Positions 15,102 to 24,441 of a stretch of 64,000 nt of DNA are shown in pieces. A program made the position numbers and the translations under genes. This DNA comes from Clostridia bacterium. Its GTDB lineage: Bacteria > Bacillota > Clostridia > Saccharofermentanales > Saccharofermentanaceae. The notes below the pieces were generated by a model. The model was not told where the DNA came from, did not search any database, and saw nothing but the letters and a program-made list of their open reading frames with translations. Position 1 is the first letter of the stretch. Each line of letters opens with the position of its first letter. Location: contig JAKSRE010000016.1 in assembly GCA_024403775.1 (NCBI GenBank), positions 1-64,000 on the forward strand. Reading direction: 5' to 3'.

Positions 15102-17813
15102 ATGGCAAAGGATTTAAATTTTAAGTATGATGCCTTTATCAGCTACAGGCATTCAGAAATCGACAAATTTGTAGCTGAGAATTTACATAAACGTCTCGAG
15201 GCATATGTACCACCTCGTAACCTGGACGCATCACTTGTAACAGGAGAAAGAAGAATTAAGAGAGTCTTCAGAGATGAAGAGGAGCTTCCGCTTGCAACAA
15301 ATCTCGAAGATCCTATTGTAATGGCTCTTAGTAATTCGGACTGGCTCATTGTTATATGTACTCCACGTCTTAATCAGTCTGAGTGGTGTAAAAAGGAAAT
15401 TGCAACTTTTATTCAGATGCATGGAAGAGACCGAGTTCTTTTGGCACTCTGTGAAGGAGAACCAGATGTATCTTTCCCAGAGCTTATGAGATATGATGAA
15501 CAAAGAATTCCAAATTACGATGGTACTTATACAATCAGAAGAACTCCTCTCGAGCCTCTCGCAGCTGACTTCAGAGGCAATACAAAGAAGGAGATTCTCA
15601 AGAAGATGGACATTGAGATTTTCCGTCTCCTTGCAAGAATGTACAATGTTAACTTCGATGATTTAAGAAGAAGACACCATGAACGTGAAGTTAGAAGAAG
15701 ACTTATTGCCGCTTCAGCTGTTACTGGATTCAGTCTTATTACTGGTATTGTCGGTCTTGGTACTGCAGCATATATCAGTAATCAGAACGTACTTATCGGT
15801 GAGCAGAATGCCCAGCTTGCAGAACAACAGATTCAGCTTGTAAAGAACCAGTCAGTATCCTATGCAGAACTTGCTGCCTTTAACGCAGATGAGAATCCAA
15901 AAGAGGCTTTAAGAATGGCATATGCTTCTGCAACTGAATATGATGGAATTCCTATGGTATACACCCATCAGGCTCAGAGACTTATGACTAACCTTTTGCA
16001 TTTATATGACAGTAGCGGAATATATAAACTAAATCAGGTGTTTAATACCGACACTAATATAGATTTCGTAGTAACATCTGCTACAAACCAGTATTTTGCT
16101 ACTGTATCAAATAACGGAACTTGCTTTATTTATAACACTAATGGTTCTCCAGTTGATGCAATTCGCAATGTAAATGTTGACGACTCTGTTGCTTTCTACG
16201 AGGATAAGTATCTGGTATGCGGAGTTGGTGACAGTTATTGGGGATTTGATTCTATTGTTGTTTATGACTTAGTAAATGGTTCTACTAATACTTATGATAT
16301 TAGTAGTTCACGTCTTGGCACCATCGATGGAAAGAAGCTGCTTTATGCCTGGGATATGAGCAAGATTACTTTCTACGACATCACCACTATGCAGGAAGTA
16401 TGTAGTTATAATTTAGAAAATTACTCTAATGATATTATTAGTTCAACTCTCAAAGCATCAGGAAATATCTTTGCATTTACTGATGGTGAGATATTCACTT
16501 CAACTGACGAAGATGGTAACTATGTTGAAGATACTCATGCATTGAGTTGTGAGAATACATTGTATGTTGTAAGCATCGAAACTGGTGAAATATTATATTC
16601 TACCAGAGTAGATAATTTCTACAATTTAAAGGATATAACAACCATAGACGATGTGACTGTTCTCACATTATGTAATAATGGTTTTAATTCTACAGGAAGT
16701 ACAATTATAGCTTTGAAGGAAGGCATTCAGCCTGTAACACCTGAAATTACTCCAGCGATAACTCCTGAAGAGATTCCTGATGAAGAACCTATTGAAGAAG
16801 AAAATGAAGAAGCAGAAGTTATCGACGAAGAGGTTTCTGATGAGGAGACTTCTGAAGAGACTACCGAAGAGATTACTGAAGATGTGATTCTTCCATCTAC
16901 TCCTTCTTCTCCTTCCTATTCATGGGGAGAACTTTGGAGAATCTGGGATGACTCAGCTGTTGTCGAGTCAGTTATGACAAGAGAAGAAGTTACTCCTGGT
17001 AAGCTTTACTTCATTTCAAAAAACACAGTAAGAATCAGAGACGCTCAGACTGGTGATGTATCCGTAAGTGCAGTATTCGATGCTGATATTAAATGTCTTA
17101 GAATCGCTGAGAATAAATTAACAGCATTCCTTGAAGATGGTACTTGTCAGGTGGCAGTTACTAATTATGGTATTGACGCAATGACAGTGACCTGGTTCCA
17201 CTCTGAACCAGGAGTCAAGAAAGTTGTTGTTGCAAATGGCAATATCTTTGTAATCCCAAGATTCGGAAGCAGTATTTATACATTCTCACTTACTTCTTCT
17301 CCAGATATTGAAATGCTTGATTCTGTTCCTAAAGATATTGATTTCTTCGCGATTGGCGAGTCGTATACTACATTTAGTAAAGATGAATTCGAGAGTGAAT
17401 GTGAGAAATATAGTCTCAATACATCACTCGTATATGACATAAATTATTCTCTTGATGGGAAGCTTGCATTTGCAAATATGAATGATGGTACTGTACAGTT
17501 ATTTGATGCAAAGAAAAGCAAACTCATTGGTACATTTACAAACGAGACCGGTTACTACTTCACTTCTGTTGCTGAGAATAGCGATTATTATTTTATTGGA
17601 TCTCATAGTATCGGATCTTATATGATTGAAAAGGAGACCTTAGAGATTGTTGCTGATATTGATAATCTCGCAGGTGCAGATGACGATTATGTATATGTAT
17701 CTGATATGTACTACAATCCTGATTATCCAGATAATGACGTTGTATTTGGACGAATTCCTATTTATAGTGCAGAAAGCGTTCTCGAATTAGCTGAAGAAGC
17801 GTTGGATGATTAA
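15102..17813 (+). CDS. TIR domain-transmembrane-repeat receptor-like protein
   Basis: This protein of 903 residues begins with a TIR domain (about 6-180): YDAFISYRHSE, then SDWLIVICTPRLNQSEWCKKE, whose WCxxE places Glu99 at the position of the catalytic NADase glutamate in other TIRs. One membrane helix follows (about 200-225), then a coiled segment rich in Gln. The C-terminal 600 residues contain beta-propeller-like repeats split by a Thr/Glu/Pro-rich acidic linker (about 545-605). The predicted topology is TIR inside and repeats outside. The ATG, not the upstream TTG, has AAGGGA at the right spacing. It may signal or cleave NAD on sensing an external cue; that is inferred. Confidence 0.85.
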   Translation: MAKDLNFKYDAFISYRHSEIDKFVAENLHKRLEAYVPPRNLDASLVTGERRIKRVFRDEEELPLATNLEDPIVMALSNSDWLIVICTPRLNQSEWCKKEIATFIQMHGRDRVLLALCEGEPDVSFPELMRYDEQRIPNYDGTYTIRRTPLEPLAADFRGNTKKEILKKMDIEIFRLLARMYNVNFDDLRRRHHEREVRRRLIAASAVTGFSLITGIVGLGTAAYISNQNVLIGEQNAQLAEQQIQLVKNQSVSYAELAAFNADENPKEALRMAYASATEYDGIPMVYTHQAQRLMTNLLHLYDSSGIYKLNQVFNTDTNIDFVVTSATNQYFATVSNNGTCFIYNTNGSPVDAIRNVNVDDSVAFYEDKYLVCGVGDSYWGFDSIVVYDLVNGSTNTYDISSSRLGTIDGKKLLYAWDMSKITFYDITTMQEVCSYNLENYSNDIISSTLKASGNIFAFTDGEIFTSTDEDGNYVEDTHALSCENTLYVVSIETGEILYSTRVDNFYNLKDITTIDDVTVLTLCNNGFNSTGSTIIALKEGIQPVTPEITPAITPEEIPDEEPIEEENEEAEVIDEEVSDEETSEETTEEITEDVILPSTPSSPSYSWGELWRIWDDSAVVESVMTREEVTPGKLYFISKNTVRIRDAQTGDVSVSAVFDADIKCLRIAENKLTAFLEDGTCQVAVTNYGIDAMTVTWFHSEPGVKKVVVANGNIFVIPRFGSSIYTFSLTSSPDIEMLDSVPKDIDFFAIGESYTTFSKDEFESECEKYSLNTSLVYDINYSLDGKLAFANMNDGTVQLFDAKKSKLIGTFTNETGYYFTSVAENSDYYFIGSHSIGSYMIEKETLEIVADIDNLAGADDDYVYVSDMYYNPDYPDNDVVFGRIPIYSAESVLELAEEALDD

Positions 17814-17840
17814 TAATTGACATTGATTTATAAAAAACAT

Positions 17841-17870
17841 CGGGGCTGTTCTTGATTTGAGACAGCCCCG
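17841..17870. terminator. Bidirectional terminator
   Basis: CGGGGCTGT/ACAGCCCCG perfect 9-bp stem, with T-rich tracts on both sides. It separates the convergent TIR and TPR genes. Confidence 0.88.
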
Positions 17871-17914
17871 TTTATTTTGTCTATCACTTATTATATTAAG
17901 CCTACATTGACTGA

Positions 17915-19840
17915 TTACCAGATTTCAGTTCTCATACCATAGGTATAATTACTGGTATAGATTTCCTTTGAATATGTTGATTGCGTTATTGTATTCTGGT
18001 AATTAATAACAATACCATCATTTGTTACCTTCATAGTCGAATTAGCGTCTAAATCTATTGCTCCACTTAATGAAGAAACGTCTACTAGAAATCCTGCAGA
18101 ATAGGTAGAACTTTTTACATATTCTTTAAATGAGGAATAATTATCAAATTTACGGATTGTATATCTTACGGATAAAACAACATTATTATTATCTTCATCA
18201 ATCTTACAGGTTATTTCTACATCACAATCAGAAAGTATGCTATTCGAATCACTAGACCACCCTGATGAAGTATATGATAATTGCTCTTTTACCTCCATAT
18301 ATCCTTCTGTAGCTTTCCATTTACCACAAATATCAATAAAAGATGAATACTTATTAAGTGTTGCAAGCCTGTCATCTCTAGATACATCGGCGTATACTGT
18401 TCCAGGCTCAACTTCGCTAAAAATATTAAATGCTTCATTAAGCTTTCCTTTTCTATACGAATCCTCTGCCTTCATTAACGCCGCGATATTAAAATACTCT
18501 TGTGCACCTTCAACGTCTCTTATTGAGAATAAATACCCATATGCATCTACATACATTTTTGCTTCAATATAGTAGATTCCAGCACTTAACTTAACCTCTT
18601 TAATTTTCTCATTCGCATCAGCATAACCTTGAGATTTAGTATAGTAGGATATCGCATCATCAAATTTGTTGTTTGAGGCTAATTCTCCAGCATACAAATA
18701 CTTCGCCTCATTATAATAATCATCAGCTTCTTTTATTCCAGAAACCTTTTCCAAATTAGTTACTGCATCAGAATAATTCCCATTCTCAAGACTACTTAAT
18801 CCTAAAGCAAAATACTGATAATACTCATTCACCCCTTCAAAAACTTTATAGGCATTTTCATAATCGCCCTGTGCAATTAATCCTTTACCACAATCATAAA
18901 TAACCTCATTATCAAAGTCATATCGGCTGCACAGATCATATGCGGCTAAATAATTCTCGTTATCAAGCTCATATTCTACCCAGTCTAAGCGAGTCTGAGT
19001 AATTCTGCTTGGTGCATCAGAGTAATCTTCTGATTTAGTAAATTCATTTAAAGCAAGCTCGTAATCATTTACTTTCAAGGCATCTTCTGCCAAAGTATAG
19101 TGATTTGCTTTCTGGGATAAAACAGAATAAGCTTTAGAACTCTTATAATTACCTGCTGCAGAAAATTCTTTATAAGCTTCTTCATATTGATGATTATTAT
19201 ATAGTTCTACTGCTTTACGATAATGACTAGCAGGTAATACTAATCCGAATAATAAAAATAGTAAAGCAAGCATCACTATTGCCGAAGCACTTACCAATTC
19301 AATCTTTAATCTTTTCTTCTTTTGGATCAGGTTCTTCTCATCCATCATCTTCTTACACTCATTTGCTAATTCATCAGAATCAAGATAACCACTAATCTGA
19401 AGTAATATTTTCTGAGCTCCTAACCACTCTTCTGCTTCCATTTTTCTTTTTGCGATTTCATATTTTGTCTGATTGTTTTTTTCTTCCTGTAAAGAATCGA
19501 GTCTCGCCTTTACATCGTTATATTCTTTAGTGACATCTACCTGATTAATTGCAAGATTTAAAACACTAAATGCTTTTTTTAAATCTTCAACATCTTCGCT
19601 TTCTCCTAAGCTCTCATATGCCAAATTAGCATATTTAAGTGTATTCTCCTCAGTTGAAGGAACATGTTCTTTGCTACTATCAAAAACATATCCACACTTA
19701 GAGCAGGAAGTGTCATCTCTTCCATGAATAAATCCACATTCTTCACACGCAAATACTTTTATCTGGAATCCACAATGTGGGCATTTATCTAAAGTATTAG
19801 AATACTCTTTATCACATTTAATACATTTAACTAAAGCCAT
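17915..19840 (-). CDS. Zinc-ribbon, transmembrane, TPR-repeat protein
   Basis: A protein of about 641 residues. It begins with two zinc ribbons (CIKC/CPHC, then CEEC/CSKC, residues 6-50), continues as a helical cytosolic segment, crosses the membrane once (182-204), and then carries at least eight TPR-like helical repeats with motifs such as YxxAxxxF and the Lys-Ser/Tyr-Ser-Asp pattern. The last 130 residues form a beta-rich domain. The ATG at 19840 follows GAGG by 8 nt. Small Cys-rich and membrane genes follow upstream on the same strand. Function unknown; it may assemble an envelope complex. Confidence 0.78.
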   Translation of the reverse strand: MALVKCIKCDKEYSNTLDKCPHCGFQIKVFACEECGFIHGRDDTSCSKCGYVFDSSKEHVPSTEENTLKYANLAYESLGESEDVEDLKKAFSVLNLAINQVDVTKEYNDVKARLDSLQEEKNNQTKYEIAKRKMEAEEWLGAQKILLQISGYLDSDELANECKKMMDEKNLIQKKKRLKIELVSASAIVMLALLFLLFGLVLPASHYRKAVELYNNHQYEEAYKEFSAAGNYKSSKAYSVLSQKANHYTLAEDALKVNDYELALNEFTKSEDYSDAPSRITQTRLDWVEYELDNENYLAAYDLCSRYDFDNEVIYDCGKGLIAQGDYENAYKVFEGVNEYYQYFALGLSSLENGNYSDAVTNLEKVSGIKEADDYYNEAKYLYAGELASNNKFDDAISYYTKSQGYADANEKIKEVKLSAGIYYIEAKMYVDAYGYLFSIRDVEGAQEYFNIAALMKAEDSYRKGKLNEAFNIFSEVEPGTVYADVSRDDRLATLNKYSSFIDICGKWKATEGYMEVKEQLSYTSSGWSSDSNSILSDCDVEITCKIDEDNNNVVLSVRYTIRKFDNYSSFKEYVKSSTYSAGFLVDVSSLSGAIDLDANSTMKVTNDGIVINYQNTITQSTYSKEIYTSNYTYGMRTEIW

Positions 19841-19941
19841 ATATTTCCTCGCTTTCATTTAATATCATCTTTTTATACTTGTTAGAAAAACTTTCTCCAT
19901 ACGTTAACTAACGTATGGAGAAAATCATGTCGTTATAAGTA

Positions 19942-20127
19942 TTATTTATTCTCAAGTTCTTTTCTTATCTTCTTTATCTGCTTATACCCACACAACAAAC
20001 CTATCCCCGATAATATTAGTGCAAATGCACCTATTGTATAGAGTGAACCAATAATTCCACTCTCGCTACCTCCATAAATAAGTAAAATTGCCCCAACTAT
20101 AATCTCAATTATTGCTGCATTTTTCAT
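19942..20127 (-). CDS. Small two-helix membrane protein
   Basis: This 61-residue peptide has two hydrophobic helices (IIEIIVGAILLIYG and GAFALILSGIGLLCG) and a Lys-rich tail. GGGGAGG lies 9 nt before the ATG, so it is probably translated. It lies between two zinc-ribbon/transmembrane genes and likely belongs to the same operon. No family assigned. Confidence 0.6.
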   Translation of the reverse strand: MKNAAIIEIIVGAILLIYGGSESGIIGSLYTIGAFALILSGIGLLCGYKQIKKIRKELENK

Positions 20128-20145
20128 ACTTTTTACCTCCCCTTA

Positions 20146-20727
20146 TTAAGACATGCTATTTAAAAGTTTATTGTTTACACGAGTTATTACTTCCATATAG
20201 TAAGCATAATCAGCTGTACTCATCTTTGAAGTATCAAGTTTTGCCAAAGCATTCTCATATTCAGTTAAATCATTAAGAAGTTTTGTATACTGGTTCATAT
20301 CATAATTTCCAGAGCTTACTTTCTTCATAAAACTACAATAATCATCCATGAACTTCTCATACTGATCCAAAAACTGTACTAAGTCTGAACTAACATCATT
20401 TTTATTAACACTGGAACCAGAATTCGAACCAGCTGAGACATAAGCTTTACCTGTTATTCGTGCTACAAATTTAGCATTCGCCTCTTTATCATTTGCAAAG
20501 CCCAATATTAAACTTAGGATTAAAATTACCGATACGCTGATTATAAGTATGTCTCTGATTAACCCGCCAATAACCTTACCAGTAGAAGTTTCTTTACTCT
20601 TTTTACTATTAACCTTTGGCAAAGATTTAACAGACTTTGTAAATTCCGCTCCACAGTTCATACAAATACTCTCGTCAGATGGAATAGTCGCTCCACATTC
20701 TGGACAAACCTTTTCTTCATCAATCAT
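20146..20727 (-). CDS. Zinc-ribbon transmembrane protein
   Basis: A 193-residue protein with an N-terminal zinc ribbon (CPEC, CMNC), a basic linker, one membrane helix (ILIISVSVILILSLIL) and a C-terminal extracytoplasmic helical domain of about 90 residues. The start has AGGAGG at 7 nt. Its ATG overlaps the stop of the upstream XRE regulator as ATGA, so the two are coupled. Function unknown. Confidence 0.72.
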   Translation of the reverse strand: MIDEEKVCPECGATIPSDESICMNCGAEFTKSVKSLPKVNSKKSKETSTGKVIGGLIRDILIISVSVILILSLILGFANDKEANAKFVARITGKAYVSAGSNSGSSVNKNDVSSDLVQFLDQYEKFMDDYCSFMKKVSSGNYDMNQYTKLLNDLTEYENALAKLDTSKMSTADYAYYMEVITRVNNKLLNSMS

Positions 20728-21311
20728 AAATTACCTCCTAATAACATCTCATTTTTAAGTTCAGACAAAACGCTCATTATTTTGTCGTAACTTCTGTTTA
20801 ATTCGTGTTCATCAGTAAGATTGAGGCTCTCAATGATATCAGTTAACATTGATATTGCCTCATAATTTCTGTTTATGAATAAAATCCACAATTCCTCACT
20901 GATGCTCCCCCTGTTAAGTTTCAGTTTCACAAGCCTGCTTTCCAGCCTTTTAAACTGCCTTAATGCATCCTCTAGTTCCTGATCAACACTAATACTTCTC
21001 TCTGATAAATAAATCGCCTCATCTGTTGAACAGGTTCCTTTGTATCTGTACTTGTCACTTATACCAATGCAGAACTTATACATAGGTTTCTTTATTAGTT
21101 CCTGACGCTGCTCTTCAGTTATCTCATCAAGATATATTTCCTCTATCCCAAAGAACTCTGCTATCTGCATTTTTCTTGACTGCGGAATCTGCTTTTTACC
21201 ATTCTCCCATGCACTCATTGCCTGCCTGGTAACACCAAGCTGTTCTGCAAGTTCCGTTAAGGAGAAATTACATTGCCTCCTTATTGTTTTAAGTCCATTC
21301 ATCGTATCCAT
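20724..21311 (-). CDS. XRE-family transcriptional regulator
   Basis: About 195 residues: an N-terminal helix-turn-helix (FSLTELAEQLGVTRQAMSAWENGKKQIP, about residues 15-45) of the Xre/Cro type, then a long helical C-terminal region that may bind a ligand or partner. The start is uncertain: ATG 21311 has GGAGGG at a short distance; another ATG lies 9 nt further in. It is translationally coupled to the zinc-ribbon gene, so it likely regulates this small group. An imperfect palindrome about 75-130 nt upstream is a possible operator. Confidence 0.85.
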   Translation of the reverse strand: MDTMNGLKTIRRQCNFSLTELAEQLGVTRQAMSAWENGKKQIPQSRKMQIAEFFGIEEIYLDEITEEQRQELIKKPMYKFCIGISDKYRYKGTCSTDEAIYLSERSISVDQELEDALRQFKRLESRLVKLKLNRGSISEELWILFINRNYEAISMLTDIIESLNLTDEHELNRSYDKIMSVLSELKNEMLLGGNL

Positions 21312-21383
21312 TAACCCTCCGATAATTAGTACGAAAAAGATCATTTCTCGCCTATATAGGAAGTGTTTTTCACGCGAAAAAAA

Positions 21384-21442
21384 TGACGTAAGTTGTAACC
21401 TTTGTTAGAAAAAATACTACTTATGGTTTACAACTCACGTCA
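21384..21442. repeat. Spaced imperfect inverted repeat upstream of the XRE gene
   Basis: TGACGTAAGTTGTAACC (21384-21400) faces GGTTTACAACTCACGTCA (21425-21442); apart from one base substitution and one extra base the arms are complementary. Lies in the leader or promoter of the XRE gene. It could be a regulator-binding site, a hairpin, or the footprint of a small mobile element. Confidence 0.5.
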
Positions 21443-21494
21443 ATCCGCAACCACGATACAATCGCGGTTTGTTATTCAATTGTAAAAAATACTT

Positions 21495-22256
21495 TTACTG
21501 GTTAACGTTCTCTATATATACCCAGTTAATCGTATACTCAACATCTGACATCTCAGCCAGCTGTTCAATATAACTTGTAATTAAATCTTTTGCTCTCTCT
21601 CTTGCACGATTTAAAAGTGCCGCATCATTCATTATTTCTGTCTCAAGCTCCAAAAGCGATTCAGCTATTGCTTCTGTAACGTCTGTGGAAGTAATAGGAT
21701 TCTTATTAATGCTATTAACAGTCCAGTTAGCAATTGTAGAAGTATCAGGCTCCTCGATATATGAATTAATATTATAAGAGTTAGGATCAGCATTTACAGC
21801 ACCAACAATCATTGCCTTAGGAAGAATAATTGTTATCTCATTAGTTTCTTCATTAATTGACATCTGAAGCTGATTAACATCAATTCCAACACGTGCATAG
21901 GCATCATATTCTATCCAGAATTTACGATCTCTTTCTCCCATATGCTCGACTCCAGTACCAGCACTCTTTATTGACCTAGCTACATTGTGATAATAGCAGT
22001 CAAGTGTGGCAAGCTGACAAATCGCATCTACTTCACTTTGTTCTGGAAGGAAAATAAGTGGAAGAGTCTCCTCTGTAGTCTCTTCTGTGGTAGGAATCGT
22101 TGTCTCTTCTACCTCTTCTTCCTTAATATTTTCTTTCTTTCCATATTCTCCATCAGAAGCCCAGTACAAAATAAAATCCTTGGCATCTGAACATGAAGCA
22201 AACAAAAGTGAACCAGCTAAAAGAGCAGAAATCAAAGTCAAATTCTTTACTTTCAT
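21495..22256 (-). CDS. DUF4230-domain lipoprotein
   Basis: A protein of about 253 residues with a lipoprotein signal peptide (LLFASC lipobox near residue 22). The rest is extracytoplasmic, with an acidic, Thr/Glu-rich spacer and a DUF4230-type domain containing ICQLATLDCYYHNVARS and IILPKAMIV. The ATG at 22256 has GGAGGT at a good distance. It lies 18 nt after the stop of a second DUF4230 gene on the same strand, so the two probably form a unit. Function of DUF4230 is unknown. Confidence 0.75.
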   Translation of the reverse strand: MKVKNLTLISALLAGSLLFASCSDAKDFILYWASDGEYGKKENIKEEEVEETTIPTTEETTEETLPLIFLPEQSEVDAICQLATLDCYYHNVARSIKSAGTGVEHMGERDRKFWIEYDAYARVGIDVNQLQMSINEETNEITIILPKAMIVGAVNADPNSYNINSYIEEPDTSTIANWTVNSINKNPITSTDVTEAIAESLLELETEIMNDAALLNRARERAKDLITSYIEQLAEMSDVEYTINWVYIENVNQ

Positions 22257-22274
22257 TTTAAACACCTCCACCAA

Positions 22275-23021
22275 TTATTCGGCCCAAGCCACAATTAATG
22301 TATAGTCTGGGAAGAACATATCAATAAGTGGTTTATTCATAGCAACAAATTCTGAATATGTATTAGTCTTGGCATTCTCCCAAAGCTTCTTATCATTCAT
22401 GACTTTAGTGGCAAGATATGCCTCACAATTGGCCTGTGCAGCCTGCGCAGTACTTGAAACATTAGCTGAATCATCAAGGAAAATAAAATCAAGAGAACCA
22501 GATAACACTTCTGGTTTACCCTGAAGTTCAATCTTAGGAAGAACTATCGTAATAGTTTTATTCTCATCATCTACAACAGGCTCTCCCATCTTGGACGCAT
22601 CAATTCCAAAATACACCTCACCCTCGAAAGCGATATAGTAAATAATCTTACCATTCTCACCTATCATTGGACAAATGCCGCTATAGTTATATGACAATGT
22701 AGACAACTGACTAATCTCAAGTACATCAGTAACAGTAATCTTGGTCTCAGTCTCAACTTTACCTTCTTCACCGACAATTGTTCTGTCTACAAAATTATCC
22801 AGAACATCCTTTGTCTTCTCAAAAATTGATTTGGTAATATGTTCTCTGTCACTAATAAACTCTTTATATACAGAATAACCTTTTAAACCCACAACAGTAA
22901 TTGCTATCATTAGAGAAATAAAAGCAATAAGACGGATATAGGTAATAAGTGAAACCTGCTTTCTTGGTGCAGGACTTTGATTTACATTATAATTCTTGGA
23001 ATTACGGCCAGATTGAAACAT
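22275..23021 (-). CDS. DUF4230-domain membrane protein
   Basis: A 248-residue protein with one N-terminal helix (about 25-48: YIRLIAFISLMIAITVVGLKG) and an extracytoplasmic DUF4230-like domain (ISQLSTLSYNYSGICPM, TITIVLPKIEL), similar in layout to the lipoprotein just downstream. A strong AGGAGG precedes the ATG. It is the first gene of the pair, which may be a duplicate that diverged in anchoring mode. Role unknown. Confidence 0.75.
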   Translation of the reverse strand: MFQSGRNSKNYNVNQSPAPRKQVSLITYIRLIAFISLMIAITVVGLKGYSVYKEFISDREHITKSIFEKTKDVLDNFVDRTIVGEEGKVETETKITVTDVLEISQLSTLSYNYSGICPMIGENGKIIYYIAFEGEVYFGIDASKMGEPVVDDENKTITIVLPKIELQGKPEVLSGSLDFIFLDDSANVSSTAQAAQANCEAYLATKVMNDKKLWENAKTNTYSEFVAMNKPLIDMFFPDYTLIVAWAE

Positions 23022-23174
23022 AGTTCATTCCTCCTTATACATATAAATCTTCTATTCGCTTTGATTATACCTTAAATAGGCACATATAACATATTAGTAT
23101 TGTAAGCATTAGTTAGTTTTAATACGCAATATCAGCGAATTAAGAGCCTGAAAGATAATATTTTCGAGAAAAAA

Positions 23175-23199
23175 CTGGTTCGAGACAAACCCGAACCAG
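23175..23199 (-). terminator. Rho-independent terminator
   Basis: CTGGTTCG/CGAACCAG stem with a T-run on the minus strand, ending the pncB gene. Confidence 0.85.
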
Positions 23200-23206
23200 A
23201 AAGTTT

Positions 23207-24421
23207 TTATCTAATTGTATTCTCCTCATGAGACATACGCCATTCGATACAACGCTTAAGGTAGTGAATATAATCAGGATTCTTACACATACCCTTACCA
23301 TCAACATCAGAAATCTTAGCGACATCCATACCATTACAAGCTGTTGTCTTCATAACGATATTAAGTGGTGGAACGCAGGTATCGTTGGCAATAAAAGTAC
23401 CGATACCGAATGCTACCTTAATCTTATCCTTAAAATAACGATTAAGCTTAGTTGCCCTGTCAAAATCAAGGCTGTCACTAAACAAAAGCATCTTTGTCTT
23501 AGGATCAATACCAAGCTCTTTATAATGCTCAATCATCATGTCTCCCCACTCATATGGGTCACCACTGTCGTGGCGAACGCCACTAAAGAGTGTTGAATAT
23601 GTGAGCTGGAAATCCTTAAGGAAACACTTTGTTGTAATTGCATCAGTAAGAGCAGTTCCGTTCAAGACACCATATTCCTTAACCCAGGCATCAAGTGCAT
23701 ACCAGTTTGAATAAGCTGGATTATGCTTATGATTACCCTGACCAACACACATAATCCACTCATGAGCCATGGTACCTACTGCAGTAATACCAAACATTTT
23801 TGCAAGATAAACATTTGATGTACCTACAAATGTTGAAGTTGGATATTTAGCTTCTGATAATGTCTTAACAGCGAGTGCCTGTGCTTCACCAGACAAGCGG
23901 CGGCGCATACCAAATTCACTGAATGCACCAAGTTCAAACTCATTATTTACGAGTTTATTTACCTTCTCATTAAGTCTTTCCTTAAAACTCTCAAGAAGCT
24001 CATCGTAGTTATAAGCCATTCTAAAATATACTTCATTTACAATAGCAAGAGTTGGAATCTCATACATAGAAGTATTAAGCCATGTTCCCTTAGTCTCAAT
24101 TGCCAAGCCACAAGGAGCATCTGTTGTAATCTCGAAGTCTGCATATCTTGGCTTCCAGAGTCTGAGAAAATCTACATAAGATCCTTTAATCCATTTAATT
24201 GTATTAAGATATTCAAGTTCGTCTTCTTTAAATCTCAAATCGCAGTAAAGCTGAATCTGTTTTTTAATCTCATCAACCATCTCTGAAGTGAAGTGAACAT
24301 CCTCGTTACGACACTTAAAAGACCATGTTGTCTTATAATCACTGAACTGGTGATAAATAGCCTGACCCATTGAAAATTTATATGCGTCAGTCTCAAGTAA
24401 GCTTGTAATAATCTGCTGCAT
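23207..24421 (-). CDS. pncB: Nicotinate phosphoribosyltransferase
   Basis: About 404 residues. It converts nicotinate and PRPP to nicotinate mononucleotide in NAD salvage (Preiss-Handler route), coupled to ATP hydrolysis. LLETDAYKFSMGQAIY at the N-terminus, the GTMAHEW segment (bearing the His phosphorylated in relatives), and GVRHDSGDPYEW are diagnostic. The ATG at 24421 follows AAGGAG by 9 nt; the upstream frame start would overlap the flavin reductase gene. A NrtR-like regulator 7 kb away could control it; no operator was identified. Confidence 0.94.
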   Translation of the reverse strand: MQQIITSLLETDAYKFSMGQAIYHQFSDYKTTWSFKCRNEDVHFTSEMVDEIKKQIQLYCDLRFKEDELEYLNTIKWIKGSYVDFLRLWKPRYADFEITTDAPCGLAIETKGTWLNTSMYEIPTLAIVNEVYFRMAYNYDELLESFKERLNEKVNKLVNNEFELGAFSEFGMRRRLSGEAQALAVKTLSEAKYPTSTFVGTSNVYLAKMFGITAVGTMAHEWIMCVGQGNHKHNPAYSNWYALDAWVKEYGVLNGTALTDAITTKCFLKDFQLTYSTLFSGVRHDSGDPYEWGDMMIEHYKELGIDPKTKMLLFSDSLDFDRATKLNRYFKDKIKVAFGIGTFIANDTCVPPLNIVMKTTACNGMDVAKISDVDGKGMCKNPDYIHYLKRCIEWRMSHEENTIR

Positions 24422-24441
24422 GTGCTCGTTCTCCTTATAGA

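Noticed and set aside
18237..18572. 111-codon plus-strand frame over the TPR protein
   Set aside because: Antisense shadow of a well-supported gene; no start signals.
23228..23596. 122-codon plus-strand frame over pncB
   Set aside because: Antisense shadow of the nicotinate phosphoribosyltransferase gene.
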